64,000 nt of DNA from Phyllobacterium sp. T1293 (GTDB lineage Bacteria > Pseudomonadota > Alphaproteobacteria > Rhizobiales > Rhizobiaceae), in the NCBI RefSeq assembly GCF_020731415.2, contig NZ_CP088273.1:873001-937000 (forward strand), read 5' to 3'. Below the pieces are notes generated by a model. The model was not told where the DNA came from and did not search any database. It worked only from the letters and a program-made list of their open reading frames with translations. Each line of letters opens with the position of its first letter. Positions within the stretch are counted from its first letter, which is position 1. The translations under genes were made by a program, and so were the position numbers. Positions 18,508 through 28,496 of this stretch are shown here, in pieces.

Positions 18508-18530
18508 CCGGATTCAGCTGCTGAATCCGG
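18508..18530 (-). promoter_or_regulatory. Perfect hairpin in the long nrdJ leader
   Basis: A 10-bp perfect inverted repeat CCGGATTCAG/CTGAATCCGG with a three-base loop. It would lie in the 5' leader of transcripts from the distal nrdJ promoter. No U-tract follows in either direction. Confidence 0.4.
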
Positions 18531-18633
18531 TTCTGTCGCCGTGGCCCGTGATCGTAGCGGTTTCCCGCTTCCGTTTCAGGCCCGGCGGCCCATTATTTGA
18601 CGCCTGTTTTGTGACTCGCCCCAACTGAGAGTG

Positions 18634-18699
18634 TCACACTATCTGGTGTTAAGAGTATCTGTAAACACTAAATATAGTGTTAAAATACCATTTACCCAA
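18634..18699 (-). promoter_or_regulatory. Distal nrdJ promoter with paired NrdR-box-like sites
   Basis: The site 18665-18680 reads ACACTAAATATAGTGT (15 of 16 to the NrdR consensus); a weaker one at 18634-18649 (11 of 16) begins exactly 31 bases away, the three-helical-turn spacing typical of NrdR box pairs. On the minus strand TTGGGT (18699-18694), a 17-base spacer and TATATT (18676-18671) form a promoter whose -10 lies in the strong box. Transcripts would have a leader of about 240 nt. Confidence 0.55.
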
Positions 18700-19019
18700 C
18701 AAATATTTCCCTGTGCACGATGGTATTTCCCATATTGCAAACACAGGTCATCATTGGCATGCGCCAAAGGACGCAAGCTGCGAAAAACACTGCATAAACT
18801 GGGAAAAAGACCGGTCACATTACTCCCCGGTCACGCCACAAACGCAACGACTGCCCTATAAAAAGTGACTCGGGGGTTATCGTCAAGAATTAGTTTTTTA
18901 CATAATTGTGACCGCAACATCTTGTGTGTCACATATGTGGATAACGGGGAGAACTTTTGCTGTTTTTCAACAGCCGGCTGAAGAGAGGAAACGGCAACCA
19001 AAAAGGTGCCCAACACTAT
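18700..19019. other. Intergenic region upstream of the nrdJ promoter
   Basis: About 320 bases between the distal nrdJ promoter and the 3' end of the TPR gene. It has no convincing gene. A perfect DnaA-box 9-mer (TTATCCACA on the minus strand) lies at 18936-18944, isolated. Confidence 0.4.
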
Positions 19020-19619
19020 CTATTGTGGGTTCTTGGCCTTCTGCCGTTCATATTCAAGCGCATCGCGCGTTGCATTTTCCGTATCGCCCTTGGCGTTGTA
19101 GGCGATAGCTCTGTTGTAATACACAGTCGGGTAATCCGGCTTCAGTCGAATGACCGCTGTGTAACCGGCAATCGCCGCATCAAGATCGCCCTTCTTTTGA
19201 TAGGCATAGGCTTTGCCATACAGGCTATCGACATCATCAGGCACGAGCTTGAGCGCCGCATCATAGTCCTCAATGGCATGATCATAGTCACCCAGATCAT
19301 GTCTGGCATAGCCGCGACTGTAATAGGCGTCCTTGAAGTCCGGCTTCAGGCTGATGGCTTGGGAATAATCGGCAACTGCCAGATCGAGTTTCTGGGCGTC
19401 GAGATAGGCATTGCCTCTGTCATAAAAAGCCTTGGCGCGCAGACGATCCGGTGCGTTGTCGACCCAGATCGTACAATTGCTGATTCGCTCTTCCGGTGAT
19501 GAAGATGCCGATTCTTCGATGCAGGATTTTTCAGTTTTCTCCAGCTGGGCGTTGTCGAGGGCCAGTGCAGGGCTGGAGATCATCGTCATGAGAGCGAGTG
19601 AAAGACCAAAGCGGAGCAT
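19020..19619 (-). CDS. Exported TPR repeat protein
   Basis: 199 residues from ATG 19619 (AGGA 8 bases upstream). The N-terminus MLRFGLSLALMTMISSPALA is a Sec signal peptide. Two cysteines (about 32 and 47) precede four tandem 34-residue TPR units, each with the A-x-x-x-R/G-x-A-Y / A-I-x-D-Y-x-A-A-[IL]-x-L-x-P pattern (for example KAFYDRGNAYLDAQKLDLAV, DAYYSRGYARHDLGDYDHAI). Such proteins act as periplasmic protein-interaction scaffolds. The upstream Nudix gene is in the same direction with 19 bases between, so they probably form one transcript. Confidence 0.8.
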   Translation of the reverse strand: MLRFGLSLALMTMISSPALALDNAQLEKTEKSCIEESASSSPEERISNCTIWVDNAPDRLRAKAFYDRGNAYLDAQKLDLAVADYSQAISLKPDFKDAYYSRGYARHDLGDYDHAIEDYDAALKLVPDDVDSLYGKAYAYQKKGDLDAAIAGYTAVIRLKPDYPTVYYNRAIAYNAKGDTENATRDALEYERQKAKNPQ

Positions 19620-19638
19620 ATCGCGTGTCCTGAATAAA

Positions 19639-20133
19639 TCAGCGCTTGGTGATGAGCGCCGGATCAAAACTCGCAATGAGGGCCTTTAGTTCCGGTTCTT
19701 CAACCCGGCTGACACATTCTTCAACACTTACCCATTCGAGGCGGCGTTCGCCGCGTTCCGGCCAGTTCTTCTCCTGGTGGGAATAATGCATGGGGAAAAC
19801 ATCGACGATGAAGTCGCCGCATTCGCCCTCGGACATATCGTGTTTTTCATAGCGGTAGGCGCCGATGGAAAACGGCGCTATGTCGCCGCGCGCGCCGGCC
19901 TCTTCATAAGCTTCGGCGCGTGCGGAATGAGCAAAGGTTTTGCCAACCTGCGGCCAGCCCTTAGGCAACACCCATCGTCCAGTGCCACGACTGGTGATCA
20001 GAAGAATCTCTGTCTGGTGTTTTTTGACCCGGTAAACGAGTGCAGCGACCTGGCGGATTCTGCCGTCGGGCATTTCAATCCGTTTTTCCATCACAATCTC
20101 GTTGGCGTAATTAAAGTTCAATGCTCCGTCCAT
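19639..20133 (-). CDS. Nudix hydrolase
   Basis: 164 residues with one Nudix domain. The Nudix box region is PKGWPQVGKTFAHSARAEAY followed by EEAG; the catalytic EExG metal site is intact, while the usual upstream Glu and the Arg of REx are Lys and Ala, a substitution common in the diphosphoinositol/diadenosine-polyphosphate-type branch of rhizobial Nudix proteins with the PKGW motif. It probably hydrolyses a nucleoside diphosphate-linked substrate. The start may be the ATG at 20133 or the one 14 codons later (MEKRIEMPDGRIRQVAA), which is nearer the family's usual N-terminus. Confidence 0.85.
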   Translation of the reverse strand: MDGALNFNYANEIVMEKRIEMPDGRIRQVAALVYRVKKHQTEILLITSRGTGRWVLPKGWPQVGKTFAHSARAEAYEEAGARGDIAPFSIGAYRYEKHDMSEGECGDFIVDVFPMHYSHQEKNWPERGERRLEWVSVEECVSRVEEPELKALIASFDPALITKR

Positions 20134-20380
20134 ATTTTGCGTTTTGTTTCAGTGATTGTGAACCGATTCTTTGAAACAGCAATCACTCAATGAGTACTGT
20201 TCCTAGCTTATATGCGACTTGTGTCGATTTTTTGAACAGCAGTGCAAAAAAATCACAGCGAATAGCCAGTGGTGAAAAAGGGCTGGAAATAGCGGGGAAC
20301 TCGCCGGGCCAAAGGATAAGATTGGCAAGGGACGGCCAGTGGGCGTAATCTGTCTCCCAACGACACGCTGGGGAGGTGCA

Positions 20381-21424
20381 ATGGTATTTTCGCGGACTGC
20401 TGAAGATGATGGAGCTTCGTCGTTTTCTGATGCTGCCAAGCTTCATGATGAAGGCGCGAGCGTTGTCGCCTCATGCGTCTACGCCAATGGTCAGCGGGTT
20501 GCCGATATCGCTATCGATGATGCCGGGGACTGGGCGCGCAAGGAGGGGCACGTCGTCTGGATCGGACTTCTGGAGCCTGATGGTGAACTCCTGCACAGGG
20601 TCCAGAAACAGTTCAACCTGCACAGTCTTGCCATCGAGGATGCAGAACACGCACATCAACGTCCAAAACTGGAGCAATATGGCGATGCGATCTTTGTTGT
20701 GGCCCGGACAGCCCAGTTGATTGAGGGCCGGGTGGCGTTCGGCGAAACCCACGTCTTTCTTGGCAAAGGCTATATTGTCAGCGTCCGCCATGGTGCCTCT
20801 ACCTCCTATACGGCGGTGCGCAAACACTGGGAGACTTCGCCCTATGCGCTGTCAAAGGGCGAAGACTTTATCCTCTACGCCATTCTCGATTTCATCGTCG
20901 ATAATTACATGCCGGTACTGGAAGCTATTCACGACGAGGTGGAATCGATCGAGGACAGGGTTCTTACCAAGCCTATGACCAATGCCGATATTGAGCGGCT
21001 TTATATGCTCCGCCGCGATCTTCTGCGGTTGCGCAATGCCATCGGACCGCTGGTGGATGTGTGCGGCAGGCTGAGCAACACGGATCTGCCGCAAATCCAG
21101 ACCGGAATGCAGCCGCTTTTTCGCGATGTCACCGATCATGTACGCACCGTTCAGGAAAAGATCGACGGCTTGCGTGAAGTCCTCGCCTTTGCTTTCGAAG
21201 CAAGTCTGCTGGTTGGGCAGAGTCAGGAAACCGCCATTGCGAAGCGGCTGGCATCGTGGGCGGCCATATTGGCGGTGCCCACGGCGATTGCCGGCATTTA
21301 TGGCATGAACTTCCGTTACATGCCCGAGCTTGATAACCCCATGGGCTATTACGAAGTCATGGGGCTCATTCTGGTGCTATGCGTGGTGCTTTACTGGCGG
21401 TTCCGCAAGAACGGCTGGCTTTAG
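20381..21424 (+). CDS. corA: CorA-family magnesium/cobalt transporter
   Basis: 347 residues from ATG 20381, with GGGGAGG immediately upstream. CorA forms a pentameric inner-membrane Mg2+ channel. The long cytoplasmic domain ends in helices with [17 protein letters not shown] and [20 protein letters not shown]; the first membrane helix ([19 protein letters not shown]) carries the signature GMN motif, and the second ([19 protein letters not shown]) is followed by the basic C-terminus RKNGWL. The stop overlaps that of the convergent gpt gene by four bases. Confidence 0.92.
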   Translation: MVFSRTAEDDGASSFSDAAKLHDEGASVVASCVYANGQRVADIAIDDAGDWARKEGHVVWIGLLEPDGELLHRVQKQFNLHSLAIEDAEHAHQRPKLEQYGDAIFVVARTAQLIEGRVAFGETHVFLGKGYIVSVRHGASTSYTAVRKHWETSPYALSKGEDFILYAILDFIVDNYMPVLEAIHDEVESIEDRVLTKPMTNADIERLYMLRRDLLRLRNAIGPLVDVCGRLSNTDLPQIQTGMQPLFRDVTDHVRTVQEKIDGLREVLAFAFEASLLVGQSQETAIAKRLASWAAILAVPTAIAGIYGMNFRYMPELDNPMGYYEVMGLILVLCVVLYWRFRKNGWL

Positions 21425-21918
21425 CCACGGTGGCCCTTGGTAATAGGCTCCTGATAGGTCAGGCCCATATCCCACGGGAAATAAATCCACGTATCCTGTG
21501 AAACTTCGGTCACGAACGTATCAATGAGCGGGCGACCCTTTGGCTTGGCATAGACAGTGGCAAAGTGTGCCTTTGGCATCATGGCGCGCACCACCGCGGC
21601 CGTCTTGCCCGTATCGGTCAGGTCATCGATAACAAGAATGCCTTCGCCGCCATTTTCCAGAAGGCGCGGATCAACATCTTTCAGGACCTTCAACTCGCCC
21701 TGTTCCTCATAGTCATGGTAGGAGGCGATACAGACAGTCTCGATCATGCGGATGCCCAGTTCACGGCAGATGATGGCTGCGGGAACGAGGCCGCCACGCG
21801 TGATGGCAACCATGGCGCGCCATTCGCGCTGCATGCCTGCAACGCGCCAGGCGAGGGCACGGGCGTCCCGATGGAACTGGTCCCAGGAAACCGGAAAAGC
21901 TTTATCGGGAAGAGACAT
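21421..21918 (-). CDS. gpt: Xanthine-guanine phosphoribosyltransferase
   Basis: 165 residues from ATG 21918 ([16 protein letters not shown] upstream). It salvages xanthine, guanine and hypoxanthine using PRPP. The PRPP-binding motif [13 protein letters not shown] (about 90-102) matches Gpt (VIDDLVDTGGT in E. coli); [19 protein letters not shown] is the conserved second element, and the C-terminus WIYFPWD is typical. Convergent with corA, sharing four bases of stop codons. Confidence 0.9.
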   Translation of the reverse strand: MSLPDKAFPVSWDQFHRDARALAWRVAGMQREWRAMVAITRGGLVPAAIICRELGIRMIETVCIASYHDYEEQGELKVLKDVDPRLLENGGEGILVIDDLTDTGKTAAVVRAMMPKAHFATVYAKPKGRPLIDTFVTEVSQDTWIYFPWDMGLTYQEPITKGHRG

Positions 21919-22100
21919 GGCGCACTCCATCAAGTAATCACGAAACAAGCGGAGGCCAAAGTTTCATACAGAAACTCCAATCCGCGAGAGAATGCGTTTC
22001 GCAATAGCTGGAAAAGCCTGTTCATGGCAAGCCGCTTGCGCAGCCTGCTATGCCCTGAAGCACAGAAAGGTGTGATTTGCGGCTCGATGGCCTGAATTGA

Positions 22101-22943
22101 TCAGCGCGACATCAGCGTCAGACAGGGCATGTCGGATATGAAAGAGCTTGTCACCCCTCCAAAAACCCATTCCTTGAGACGCGATTGGCTGTAGGCGCCC
22201 ATAACGACCAGATCGACCTTGTCATCAGCAATCTTGCGGCGGAGAATCTTGTCGGCGGCCTCGCCATTGGATTCAATCGTGAAGGGATTGACGTTCACAC
22301 CGTGACGGCGCAGCGCATCGGAAAGCGGTGTTCCCGGAATATCCATATTGGGATCAGTGGTCTTTTTGGGATCGATCCAGACAACGTCTGTTCGTTCAGC
22401 CTTGATCAGGAAGGGCAGGGAATCGAATGCTGCACGGGAAGCCTCACGTTTGCCATTGAAAGCCACAAGGACACGGTTGATCTTCGTCGGCAGCTCCGTC
22501 TTATAAGGAACAAACAGAACGGGACGACCACTCTCCATCACGAGCGGATCGGTCACATCATTAACGCTATCGGGATCATCCGGGTCCGGTTGACCCGCGA
22601 TAATGATGTCAGCGCGAAGCGCACTCTGTGTCACACCGGCGGATGGGCTGCTGCTTTCGGAACGGACAATACGAAATTCATGGGAGATTGTGCCTTTGCC
22701 CATTTCCTTGTTGAACAGCGCAGCAATCGCCTCGGAGTTTTCCTTATGGCGCTGTTCATGCGCCTCAAACAGTGTCGTATCGGCAAAGCCGGTGGGGTCC
22801 GCATAAACGATGGGTGAGGGGATCGTATAAAGGCCGATAATGTGTGTTCGTTCGCTTGATGAGGCTATCAGCTTGGCCGCACCCATAACTCTTCCTGCCT
22901 CGCGTTCGCTGCGGATAAAAGCGATGATCGTGCGAAATGCCAT
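22101..22943 (-). CDS. Universal stress protein (UspA-type)
   Basis: 281 residues from ATG 22943, with GGAGG six bases upstream. Two Usp folds appear fused: an N-terminal half beginning MAFRTIIAFIRS and a C-terminal half from about 165 (INRVLVAFNGKREASRAAFD) ending with the ATP-binding type signature VVMGAYSQSRLKEWVFGGVT-SS. Function is general stress survival; the ligand is not predictable. It is monocistronic. Confidence 0.88.
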   Translation of the reverse strand: MAFRTIIAFIRSEREAGRVMGAAKLIASSSERTHIIGLYTIPSPIVYADPTGFADTTLFEAHEQRHKENSEAIAALFNKEMGKGTISHEFRIVRSESSSPSAGVTQSALRADIIIAGQPDPDDPDSVNDVTDPLVMESGRPVLFVPYKTELPTKINRVLVAFNGKREASRAAFDSLPFLIKAERTDVVWIDPKKTTDPNMDIPGTPLSDALRRHGVNVNPFTIESNGEAADKILRRKIADDKVDLVVMGAYSQSRLKEWVFGGVTSSFISDMPCLTLMSR

Positions 22944-23069
22944 GTTGGCCTCCATCGGTTGATACGTCGATCTTCCTATTCAGATCATTATACGCCCGGA
23001 ACACAAGTCCCGTGCGTGTGATTTTATCGCAGGTGCGAAGTAAAACGTTTGCTAATGGCCTTGAGTTCC

Positions 23070-23819
23070 TCAAATTTGCTTTGCTGCTGAAAGGTTTTCG
23101 ACCATGGCTTTTACGGCCTGTTCAGCGGCAGCGAGCTTTTCCTCATCGCGGGCCCGAATAACGAGTTCTGTAGAGAATTTGTTATTCTCGTATTTTGGAT
23201 AGGAGCCAATGATTGTTTCCGGAAATGCGGCCTGAATATCGCGCAAAGGTATGGCAATCGTGCCCTCGCCGAAGGGGCAATTGACCGAGCGGGAAAGCAG
23301 CTGTTTGCCGACCTTTAGCGTCGGAATCACATTGTCGAGCATCGCCTGAAAAATCGAGGGAACACCGGCCATCACATAGACATTGCCAATGTTGAAACCC
23401 GGAGCCGTCGAGACAGGATTGTCGATATGAATAGAGCCGCGCGGCATGCGCGCCATGCGCTGGCGGCTTTCGGTGAATTCCATGCCGCGTGCCGCATAGG
23501 CGTCGCCCATCAGCTTCATGGCCTTGGCATCGTGCTCGCACGGCACACCAAAGGCTTTTGAAATGGCGTCAGCCGTGATGTCGTCATGGGTCGGGCCGAT
23601 ACCGCCTGAGGTAAAGACGTAATCATAGTTTGGGCGCAGCGCATTCAAGGCATCAACGATGCGGTCTTCCTCATCCGGAACAATCCGCACTTCTTTTAGA
23701 TCGATGCCAACTGCCGTCAGAATATCGGCGAGATGACCGATATTCTTGTCCTTGGTTCGACCTGAGAGCAATTCGTCGCCAATGGCGAGCATGGCAGCGC
23801 TTACAACATCATTCGTCAT
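23070..23819 (-). CDS. Molybdopterin-binding CinA-N/MoaB-like protein
   Basis: 249 residues from ATG 23819 (AGGAG nine bases upstream; a longer in-frame start is unsupported). It is a stand-alone MoCF/CinA N-terminal domain: AAMLAIGDELLSGRTKDKN, VFTSGGIGPTHDDIT (the molybdopterin-binding G-G-[IT]-G-P-T-x-D-D), and MAGVPSIFQAMLDN. Without the CinA amidohydrolase domain, it is of the type annotated as competence/damage-inducible protein A homologue. Its reaction is not established. Confidence 0.88.
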   Translation of the reverse strand: MTNDVVSAAMLAIGDELLSGRTKDKNIGHLADILTAVGIDLKEVRIVPDEEDRIVDALNALRPNYDYVFTSGGIGPTHDDITADAISKAFGVPCEHDAKAMKLMGDAYAARGMEFTESRQRMARMPRGSIHIDNPVSTAPGFNIGNVYVMAGVPSIFQAMLDNVIPTLKVGKQLLSRSVNCPFGEGTIAIPLRDIQAAFPETIIGSYPKYENNKFSTELVIRARDEEKLAAAEQAVKAMVENLSAAKQI

Positions 23820-23994
23820 CTGGATTCTCCTATCGCCGCCGCGAACGTAATGGGCACAAACAGCCGCCGCAAGCCATTTCAAATGGTGAACAGTTTGTCG
23901 TGACAATGTTTGTTTTAATGAACAGCGAAATGCTTACTTTAAAGAGCCATGGCGGCATTTGTCCGTCGAACCGGTTTCAACGATGGAGACAATC

Positions 23995-24594
23995 ATGGCC
24001 AAGCTGTTGGTGCTTTATTATTCGAGTTGGGGACATATGGAGCAGATGGCCTATGCCGCTGCAGAAGGCGCGCGCGAAGCTGGCGCTGAAGTCACAGTCA
24101 GGCGCGTTCCGGAACTCGTTCCGCTCGAAGTGGCTCAGGCTTATCATTATAAGCTCGATCAGAAGGCTGAAATTGCCACGGTGGACGAGCTTGAAACCTA
24201 TGATGCCATCATTGTCGGCGTATCCTCGCGCTTCGGCTCGATGTCGGCGCAGATGAAGAACTTTTTTGACCAGACCGGTGGTCTGTGGGCCAAAGGCGCA
24301 TTGATCAACAAGGTCGGCTCGGTGATGGCATCTTCTGCCACCCAGCATGGCGGTCAGGAACTGGCGCTGGTTTCCACCCAGTGGCAGATGCAGCATCATG
24401 GCATGATTATCGTGCCGCTCTCCTACGCCTATCAGGCACAGATGGGCAATGATGTCGTGCGCGGCGGTGCGCCCTACGGCATGACCACGACGGCTGACGG
24501 CGACGGCTCGCGCCAGCCTTCAGCGCAGGAACTGGAAGGCGCAAAATTTCAGGGCAAGCGCGTTGCAGAGATCACTATCAAGCTGCATGGCTGA
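23995..24594 (+). CDS. wrbA: NAD(P)H:quinone oxidoreductase WrbA (type IV)
   Basis: 199 residues from ATG 23995 (GGAG upstream). A flavodoxin-fold FMN enzyme that reduces quinones by two electrons, limiting redox stress. Signatures: [15 protein letters not shown] (FMN phosphate loop), [15 protein letters not shown] segment here as [31 protein letters not shown], and [17 protein letters not shown] near the C-terminus. The gene is followed 20 bases on by a strong terminator. Confidence 0.95.
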   Translation: MAKLLVLYYSSWGHMEQMAYAAAEGAREAGAEVTVRRVPELVPLEVAQAYHYKLDQKAEIATVDELETYDAIIVGVSSRFGSMSAQMKNFFDQTGGLWAKGALINKVGSVMASSATQHGGQELALVSTQWQMQHHGMIIVPLSYAYQAQMGNDVVRGGAPYGMTTTADGDGSRQPSAQELEGAKFQGKRVAEITIKLHG

Positions 24595-24614
24595 TTCATT
24601 CGCTTGAGAAAAGC

Positions 24615-24643
24615 AAAACCCGGCAATCACTTGCCGGGTTTTT
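24615..24643 (+). terminator. Bidirectional terminator between wrbA and tRNA-Leu
   Basis: A 12-bp perfect stem AAAACCCGGCAA/TTGCCGGGTTTT with a TCAC loop and T-runs on both strands. It terminates wrbA and the convergent tRNA gene. Confidence 0.9.
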
Positions 24644-24650
24644 GCATATC

Positions 24651-24736
24651 TGGTGCGGACGGCGGGGGTCGAACCCGCATGACCTATGGCCGAGGGATTT
24701 TAAGTCCCTTGCGTCTACCAGTTTCGCCACGTCCGC
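24651..24736 (-). tRNA. tRNA-Leu (UAA)
   Basis: 86 nt including an encoded CCA. The acceptor arms GCGGACG and CGTCCGC pair perfectly, the anticodon loop CTTAAAA gives anticodon UAA, a long variable arm marks the class II fold, and GGTTCGACCC is the T arm. No integrase or att duplication is nearby. Confidence 0.97.
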
Positions 24737-25468
24737 GCGCTTATGCTTTTCAACGGTTCGGACGATTCCGTCAACTGGCTGTTTGCTGTGAAAACGGCTT
24801 TTTGCTTGGCATGTTGGAGTGTTTCGCGGTGCAGGGCGGGTCTTTGGAGCTATATTCAGCTCGGTATCCTGATCGCTCGATGCATGCGAAAGGGTGAATC
24901 GGAGCTTGGCCACGTTCCCACGCCCATGGTTCTATGACCAAGCTCCGAAGCCGGAAGCAACCGGCACTACAGAGACGGATCGCGTGCTCAAAAATTTAGT
25001 TGAAATCTTGGATTAATTTTCAGCGCTATGTTCTTTAGAGTAAAGCGCAAAAGGAAAGGGCGGGATACTGACCGATCCCGCCCCTTCACCCCACCCCAGG
25101 AATTGTTCTTGTTTTGGTGAGGCTTGAATATTCTTGTGAGATTTGCTGTTCAGATGCCATCCGCAATCATGCTTATTAAGCGCACTTTAAACTCAGCGCT
25201 CTGTCGTTTCGCCACCCACAGGCTTTCGACCGCAATGATCGTAGACGTTATGCTCAATCTTTCTCCCTGAACATTGCAACTACAGTTATGGACATTAGTC
25301 ACTTGCGTTGGCTTGAAAAGGGACGCCGCTGTCCCCTTTTGAAATATCCTTGTGTCAGGTTGATCAGCTTTCATGCAAAGACAGGCTTCCGCAGCGCACG
25401 TTGATGCATGGATAGGTAGATTTCTGTAGCCACTTGGAATAGAAGCGGCGCAATCAAAGATAGAAACA
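24737..25468. other. 730-base intergenic region with several stable hairpins
   Basis: No convincing protein gene. Inverted repeats: 11-bp arms at 24899-24909 and 24938-24948; GCCGG/CCGGC just after it (about 24951-24966); a 9-bp stem at 25058-25083 followed on the minus strand by a T-rich run (TTTCCTTTT), terminator-like for minus transcripts; and a bulged stem at about 25315-25343 with T4 on both sides. A minus frame of 74 codons (25150-25374), with an internal SD-preceded TTG, ends 67 bases before the 25083 hairpin but is not convincingly protein-like. Confidence 0.4.
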
Positions 25469-26962
25469 ATGCCAGCTATTCCGGTTCAAATGCCTATGAA
25501 CGCCATCAAACGATTTGCATCGGAAAATCCCGGTCTTCTGTTCGTTCTCCTGTATTTCGCCTTTCAGGTATTTTTCCTGACAAGTATTTCCAATGGTGCT
25601 GGCGTCGATGATGCCGAGCAACTCGCCTATGTTGGCGCCTTGCAATGGGGATATGGCGGATCGCAACCGCCGCTCTATACCTGGATCAACAGTGTGGCTG
25701 GGGATGTTCTCGGCATCAGCATGTTCACCGTATTTCTGGTGAAGTTCGGTATGCTGGCGAGCCTGTTTATCAGCGTTTATGCTGGTGCGAGGCTGCTTGG
25801 CCTGTCAAAGGCGGTTGCTGCTGCTGGCATGGTTGGTGTGTTTCTGCTGCCGCAGATCGCTTGGGAATCACAGCGGACGCTTACGCATTCCGTCGGTGCC
25901 ACCACTGGCTGCGCATGGGCATTTCTGGCTTTCGCATGGCATATGAAATCCCGCTCGTGGCTCTCCGCTGCGCTGCTGGGGCTGGGGATTGCTGCGGGTC
26001 TCCTTGGAAAATTCAACGCAGGCTTCTTCCTCATCGGCCTGATTCTGGCCGGATTTTCCATTCCTGCCTACCGCGCTGTTCTTCTGTCCCCCAAATCCAT
26101 CCTGACCCTCGTGGTTTTTTGGGGGGCTATAACGCCGACAGGACTTTGGGCGCTGTCCCACATGGATAGTCTATTGGCACGAACACGTAAATTCGAGTTC
26201 AACCAAAGCCAGTTTTTGATCAGCCGCCTGCATGGCGAGTGGAAACTCTTCCTCAACGGCATTCTTTTCTCCGGTGTCGCTCTGGTGTTTTTTGCGATTG
26301 CATGGTGGCGCAGCCGCGCGCAACAGGTCACGCCGAAGGCGGGCTGGACCGATGGTGAGACCTTTGTCGGCCGCATTATCATGTTTGCGCTGGTCTGCGT
26401 TTTCATTGGCGTGCTGATCAGCGGTGCCGCCGAGGTCAAGGATCGCTGGCTGCAACCGGTGCTGTTCCTGTCGCCGCTCTATCTGGCGCTTTTACTTGGG
26501 CGCTATATCGCGTCGGACCTGCCGCTCAAACGTTTCGCGATCGTCGGCGCTCTCTGCGGTCTGGCGGTCATTCCGGTTCTGGCCTTTAATATCCTTCATG
26601 CCCGTGATGGCGGTGTGCCTTCCATCGGGCAGTTGGACTATGCAAAACTCTTTGCTGCAACGCGCGCCGACGGGAATTACCGGACGGTTGTTTCGGATGG
26701 ACCGCAACTGCCGGGCAATTTGCGCCTGTTTGATGGAACTGTCAGTCCTGTGCATTGGGAAATGCCCAATGCTGCGGCGCGTATTCAGTTTCCAGCGCTG
26801 TTTGTCTGGTTTGGCGAAGGCATGAACCCGGTGGTGCAGGGGCTCATGCAAAGCGCTGGCATTACCAATCCGCCCACCGACATCAAACAGGTGACGCTGA
26901 GCTATAAATATTATCCTGATCAGACCAAGATTGTGAGCTACGTGATTGTTCCAGCGCGCTAA
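25469..26962 (+). CDS. GT39-like membrane glycosyltransferase (ArnT/PMT-2 type)
   Basis: 497 residues with about ten membrane helices. The first periplasmic loop contains DDAEQLAYVGALQWGYG followed by SQPPLYTW, the GT-C pattern of ArnT/PMT-2 enzymes, in which the acidic DD/E motif binds the polyprenyl-phosphate sugar donor. The family transfers sugars from undecaprenyl- or dolichyl-phosphate-linked donors to lipid A, proteins or other envelope targets. A soluble C-terminal part from about 395 ends SYKYYPDQTKIVSYVIV. No partner genes flank it, so its acceptor is unknown. Start ATG 25469 has little SD; ATG 25496 is an alternative. Confidence 0.8.
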   Translation: MPAIPVQMPMNAIKRFASENPGLLFVLLYFAFQVFFLTSISNGAGVDDAEQLAYVGALQWGYGGSQPPLYTWINSVAGDVLGISMFTVFLVKFGMLASLFISVYAGARLLGLSKAVAAAGMVGVFLLPQIAWESQRTLTHSVGATTGCAWAFLAFAWHMKSRSWLSAALLGLGIAAGLLGKFNAGFFLIGLILAGFSIPAYRAVLLSPKSILTLVVFWGAITPTGLWALSHMDSLLARTRKFEFNQSQFLISRLHGEWKLFLNGILFSGVALVFFAIAWWRSRAQQVTPKAGWTDGETFVGRIIMFALVCVFIGVLISGAAEVKDRWLQPVLFLSPLYLALLLGRYIASDLPLKRFAIVGALCGLAVIPVLAFNILHARDGGVPSIGQLDYAKLFAATRADGNYRTVVSDGPQLPGNLRLFDGTVSPVHWEMPNAAARIQFPALFVWFGEGMNPVVQGLMQSAGITNPPTDIKQVTLSYKYYPDQTKIVSYVIVPAR

Positions 26963-26980
26963 GGCGCCGGAACAATACTC

Positions 26981-28486
26981 TCATACTTCCTCGACAAACA
27001 CCTCGTCGCGTTTCTTGCGGATGCTCGGCAGCAGCACAACCACCAGCACTGCAGCTGCAAGCAGCAGCAGCGACAGGCTGATCGGGCGGGTGACGAAGGT
27101 CGATGGATCGCCGCGTGACATGATCATGGCGCGGCGCAGATGTTCCTCAAGCAGCGGTCCAAGAACAAAGCCCAGCAGCAACGGCGCCGGTTCACAGCGC
27201 AGTTTGGCGAGGACATAGCCAATCAGGCCGAAGAAGGCGACGGCAAACAGGTCGAACACGTTTGAGTTGACGCTGTAAACGCCAATCGCGCAAAAGGCGA
27301 TGATCGCCGGGAACAGCATGTAATAGGGGATCGTCAGCAGCTTCACCCACAGGCCGATCAGCGGCAGGTTGAGCAGGATGAGCATCAGATTGCCGATCCA
27401 CATGGAAGCGATGATGCCCCAGAACAGGGCAGGCTGCTCCGTCGCCACATTGGGGCCGGGGACAATGCCCTGAATGATCATTGCACCGATCATCAGTGCC
27501 ATGACGGGGTTGGCGGGGATGCCAAGCGTCAGCATTGGGATAAATGATGTCTGCGCACCGGCATTGTTGGCGGATTCCGGACCGGCAACACCCGCAATGG
27601 CACCCTTGCCGAATTCCTCCGGGGTTTTCGACATGCGCTTTTCAACCGTATAGGAGGCGAAGGAAGCGAGGATCGCGCCGCCGCCGGGCAGGATGCCAAG
27701 GGCTGAGCCTATGGCCGTCCCGCGCAGGATCGGCGCTGTCATTTCCTTCCAGTCTTGCCGCGTTGGCCAGAGATTGGTGACTTTCTTGATCATAACCTCA
27801 CGGTCATGCTCGTTTTCGAGATTGCGCAGGATTTCGGCAATGCCGAATACACCCACAGCAACCGCGACAAAGTTGAGCCCATCGGATAGTTCAAGAATGC
27901 CGAGATTGAAACGTGGCGTTCCCGTATAGATATCGGTGCCGACGAGCCCCAGCAGCAGGCCAAGAACCACCATCCCGAGCGCCTTGACCACGGAGCCATG
28001 GGCGAGGGCGATGGAGGAGACAAGGCCGACAATCATCAGTGAAAAATATTCAGCTGATCCGAACTTCAAGGCAATAATGGTCAGTGGCGGCGCGAAGACC
28101 GCAACGAGAAAGGTCGAGACCGTTCCGGCAAAAAAGGAGCCAATGGCTGCAATGGCGAGAGCCGCACCGGCCCGGCCTTTTCGCGCCATCTGGTAGCCAT
28201 CGATAGCAGTAACTGCAGAAGACGACTCCCCCGGCATATTGATGAGGATTGCGGTGGTCGATCCGCCATATTGCGCGCCGTAATAGATGCCAGCGAGCAT
28301 GATCAGGGACGAAACCGGCTCAAGCTGAAAGGTTATCGGCAACAGCATGGCGATTGTGGCCGTTGCGCCGATACCGGGCAGCACGCCAATCAGTGTGCCA
28401 AGGATGACGCCGATAAAGCAGAAGAACAGGTTCCACGGCGAGGCGGCGGTCACGAAACCGAGGACGAGATTGTTCAAAAGATCCAT
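26981..28486 (-). CDS. tctA: Tripartite tricarboxylate transporter, large permease TctA
   Basis: 501 residues, about 11-12 membrane helices. The TctA signatures are clear: [17 protein letters not shown] (about 34-50), the second [13 protein letters not shown] and [20 protein letters not shown]. Together with TctB and the periplasmic TctC it imports carboxylates with cation symport. It lies ten bases after tctB in the same direction. The C-terminus is a basic tail after the last helix. Confidence 0.95.
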   Translation of the reverse strand: MDLLNNLVLGFVTAASPWNLFFCFIGVILGTLIGVLPGIGATATIAMLLPITFQLEPVSSLIMLAGIYYGAQYGGSTTAILINMPGESSSAVTAIDGYQMARKGRAGAALAIAAIGSFFAGTVSTFLVAVFAPPLTIIALKFGSAEYFSLMIVGLVSSIALAHGSVVKALGMVVLGLLLGLVGTDIYTGTPRFNLGILELSDGLNFVAVAVGVFGIAEILRNLENEHDREVMIKKVTNLWPTRQDWKEMTAPILRGTAIGSALGILPGGGAILASFASYTVEKRMSKTPEEFGKGAIAGVAGPESANNAGAQTSFIPMLTLGIPANPVMALMIGAMIIQGIVPGPNVATEQPALFWGIIASMWIGNLMLILLNLPLIGLWVKLLTIPYYMLFPAIIAFCAIGVYSVNSNVFDLFAVAFFGLIGYVLAKLRCEPAPLLLGFVLGPLLEEHLRRAMIMSRGDPSTFVTRPISLSLLLLAAAVLVVVLLPSIRKKRDEVFVEEV

Positions 28487-28496
28487 GTGCAGCCCC

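Noticed and set aside
18424..18640. Cobalamin riboswitch before nrdJ
   Set aside because: Looked for the B12-box and its GCC-ACTG elements in the leader; none found. NrdR-box-like sites explain the region better.
18936..18944. DnaA box as sign of a replication origin
   Set aside because: A single 9-mer with no further boxes, no AT-rich unwinding element and no dnaA or parAB nearby.
24651..24736. tRNA-Leu as an integration site
   Set aside because: No integrase and no duplicated 3' end of the tRNA were found in the flanking DNA.
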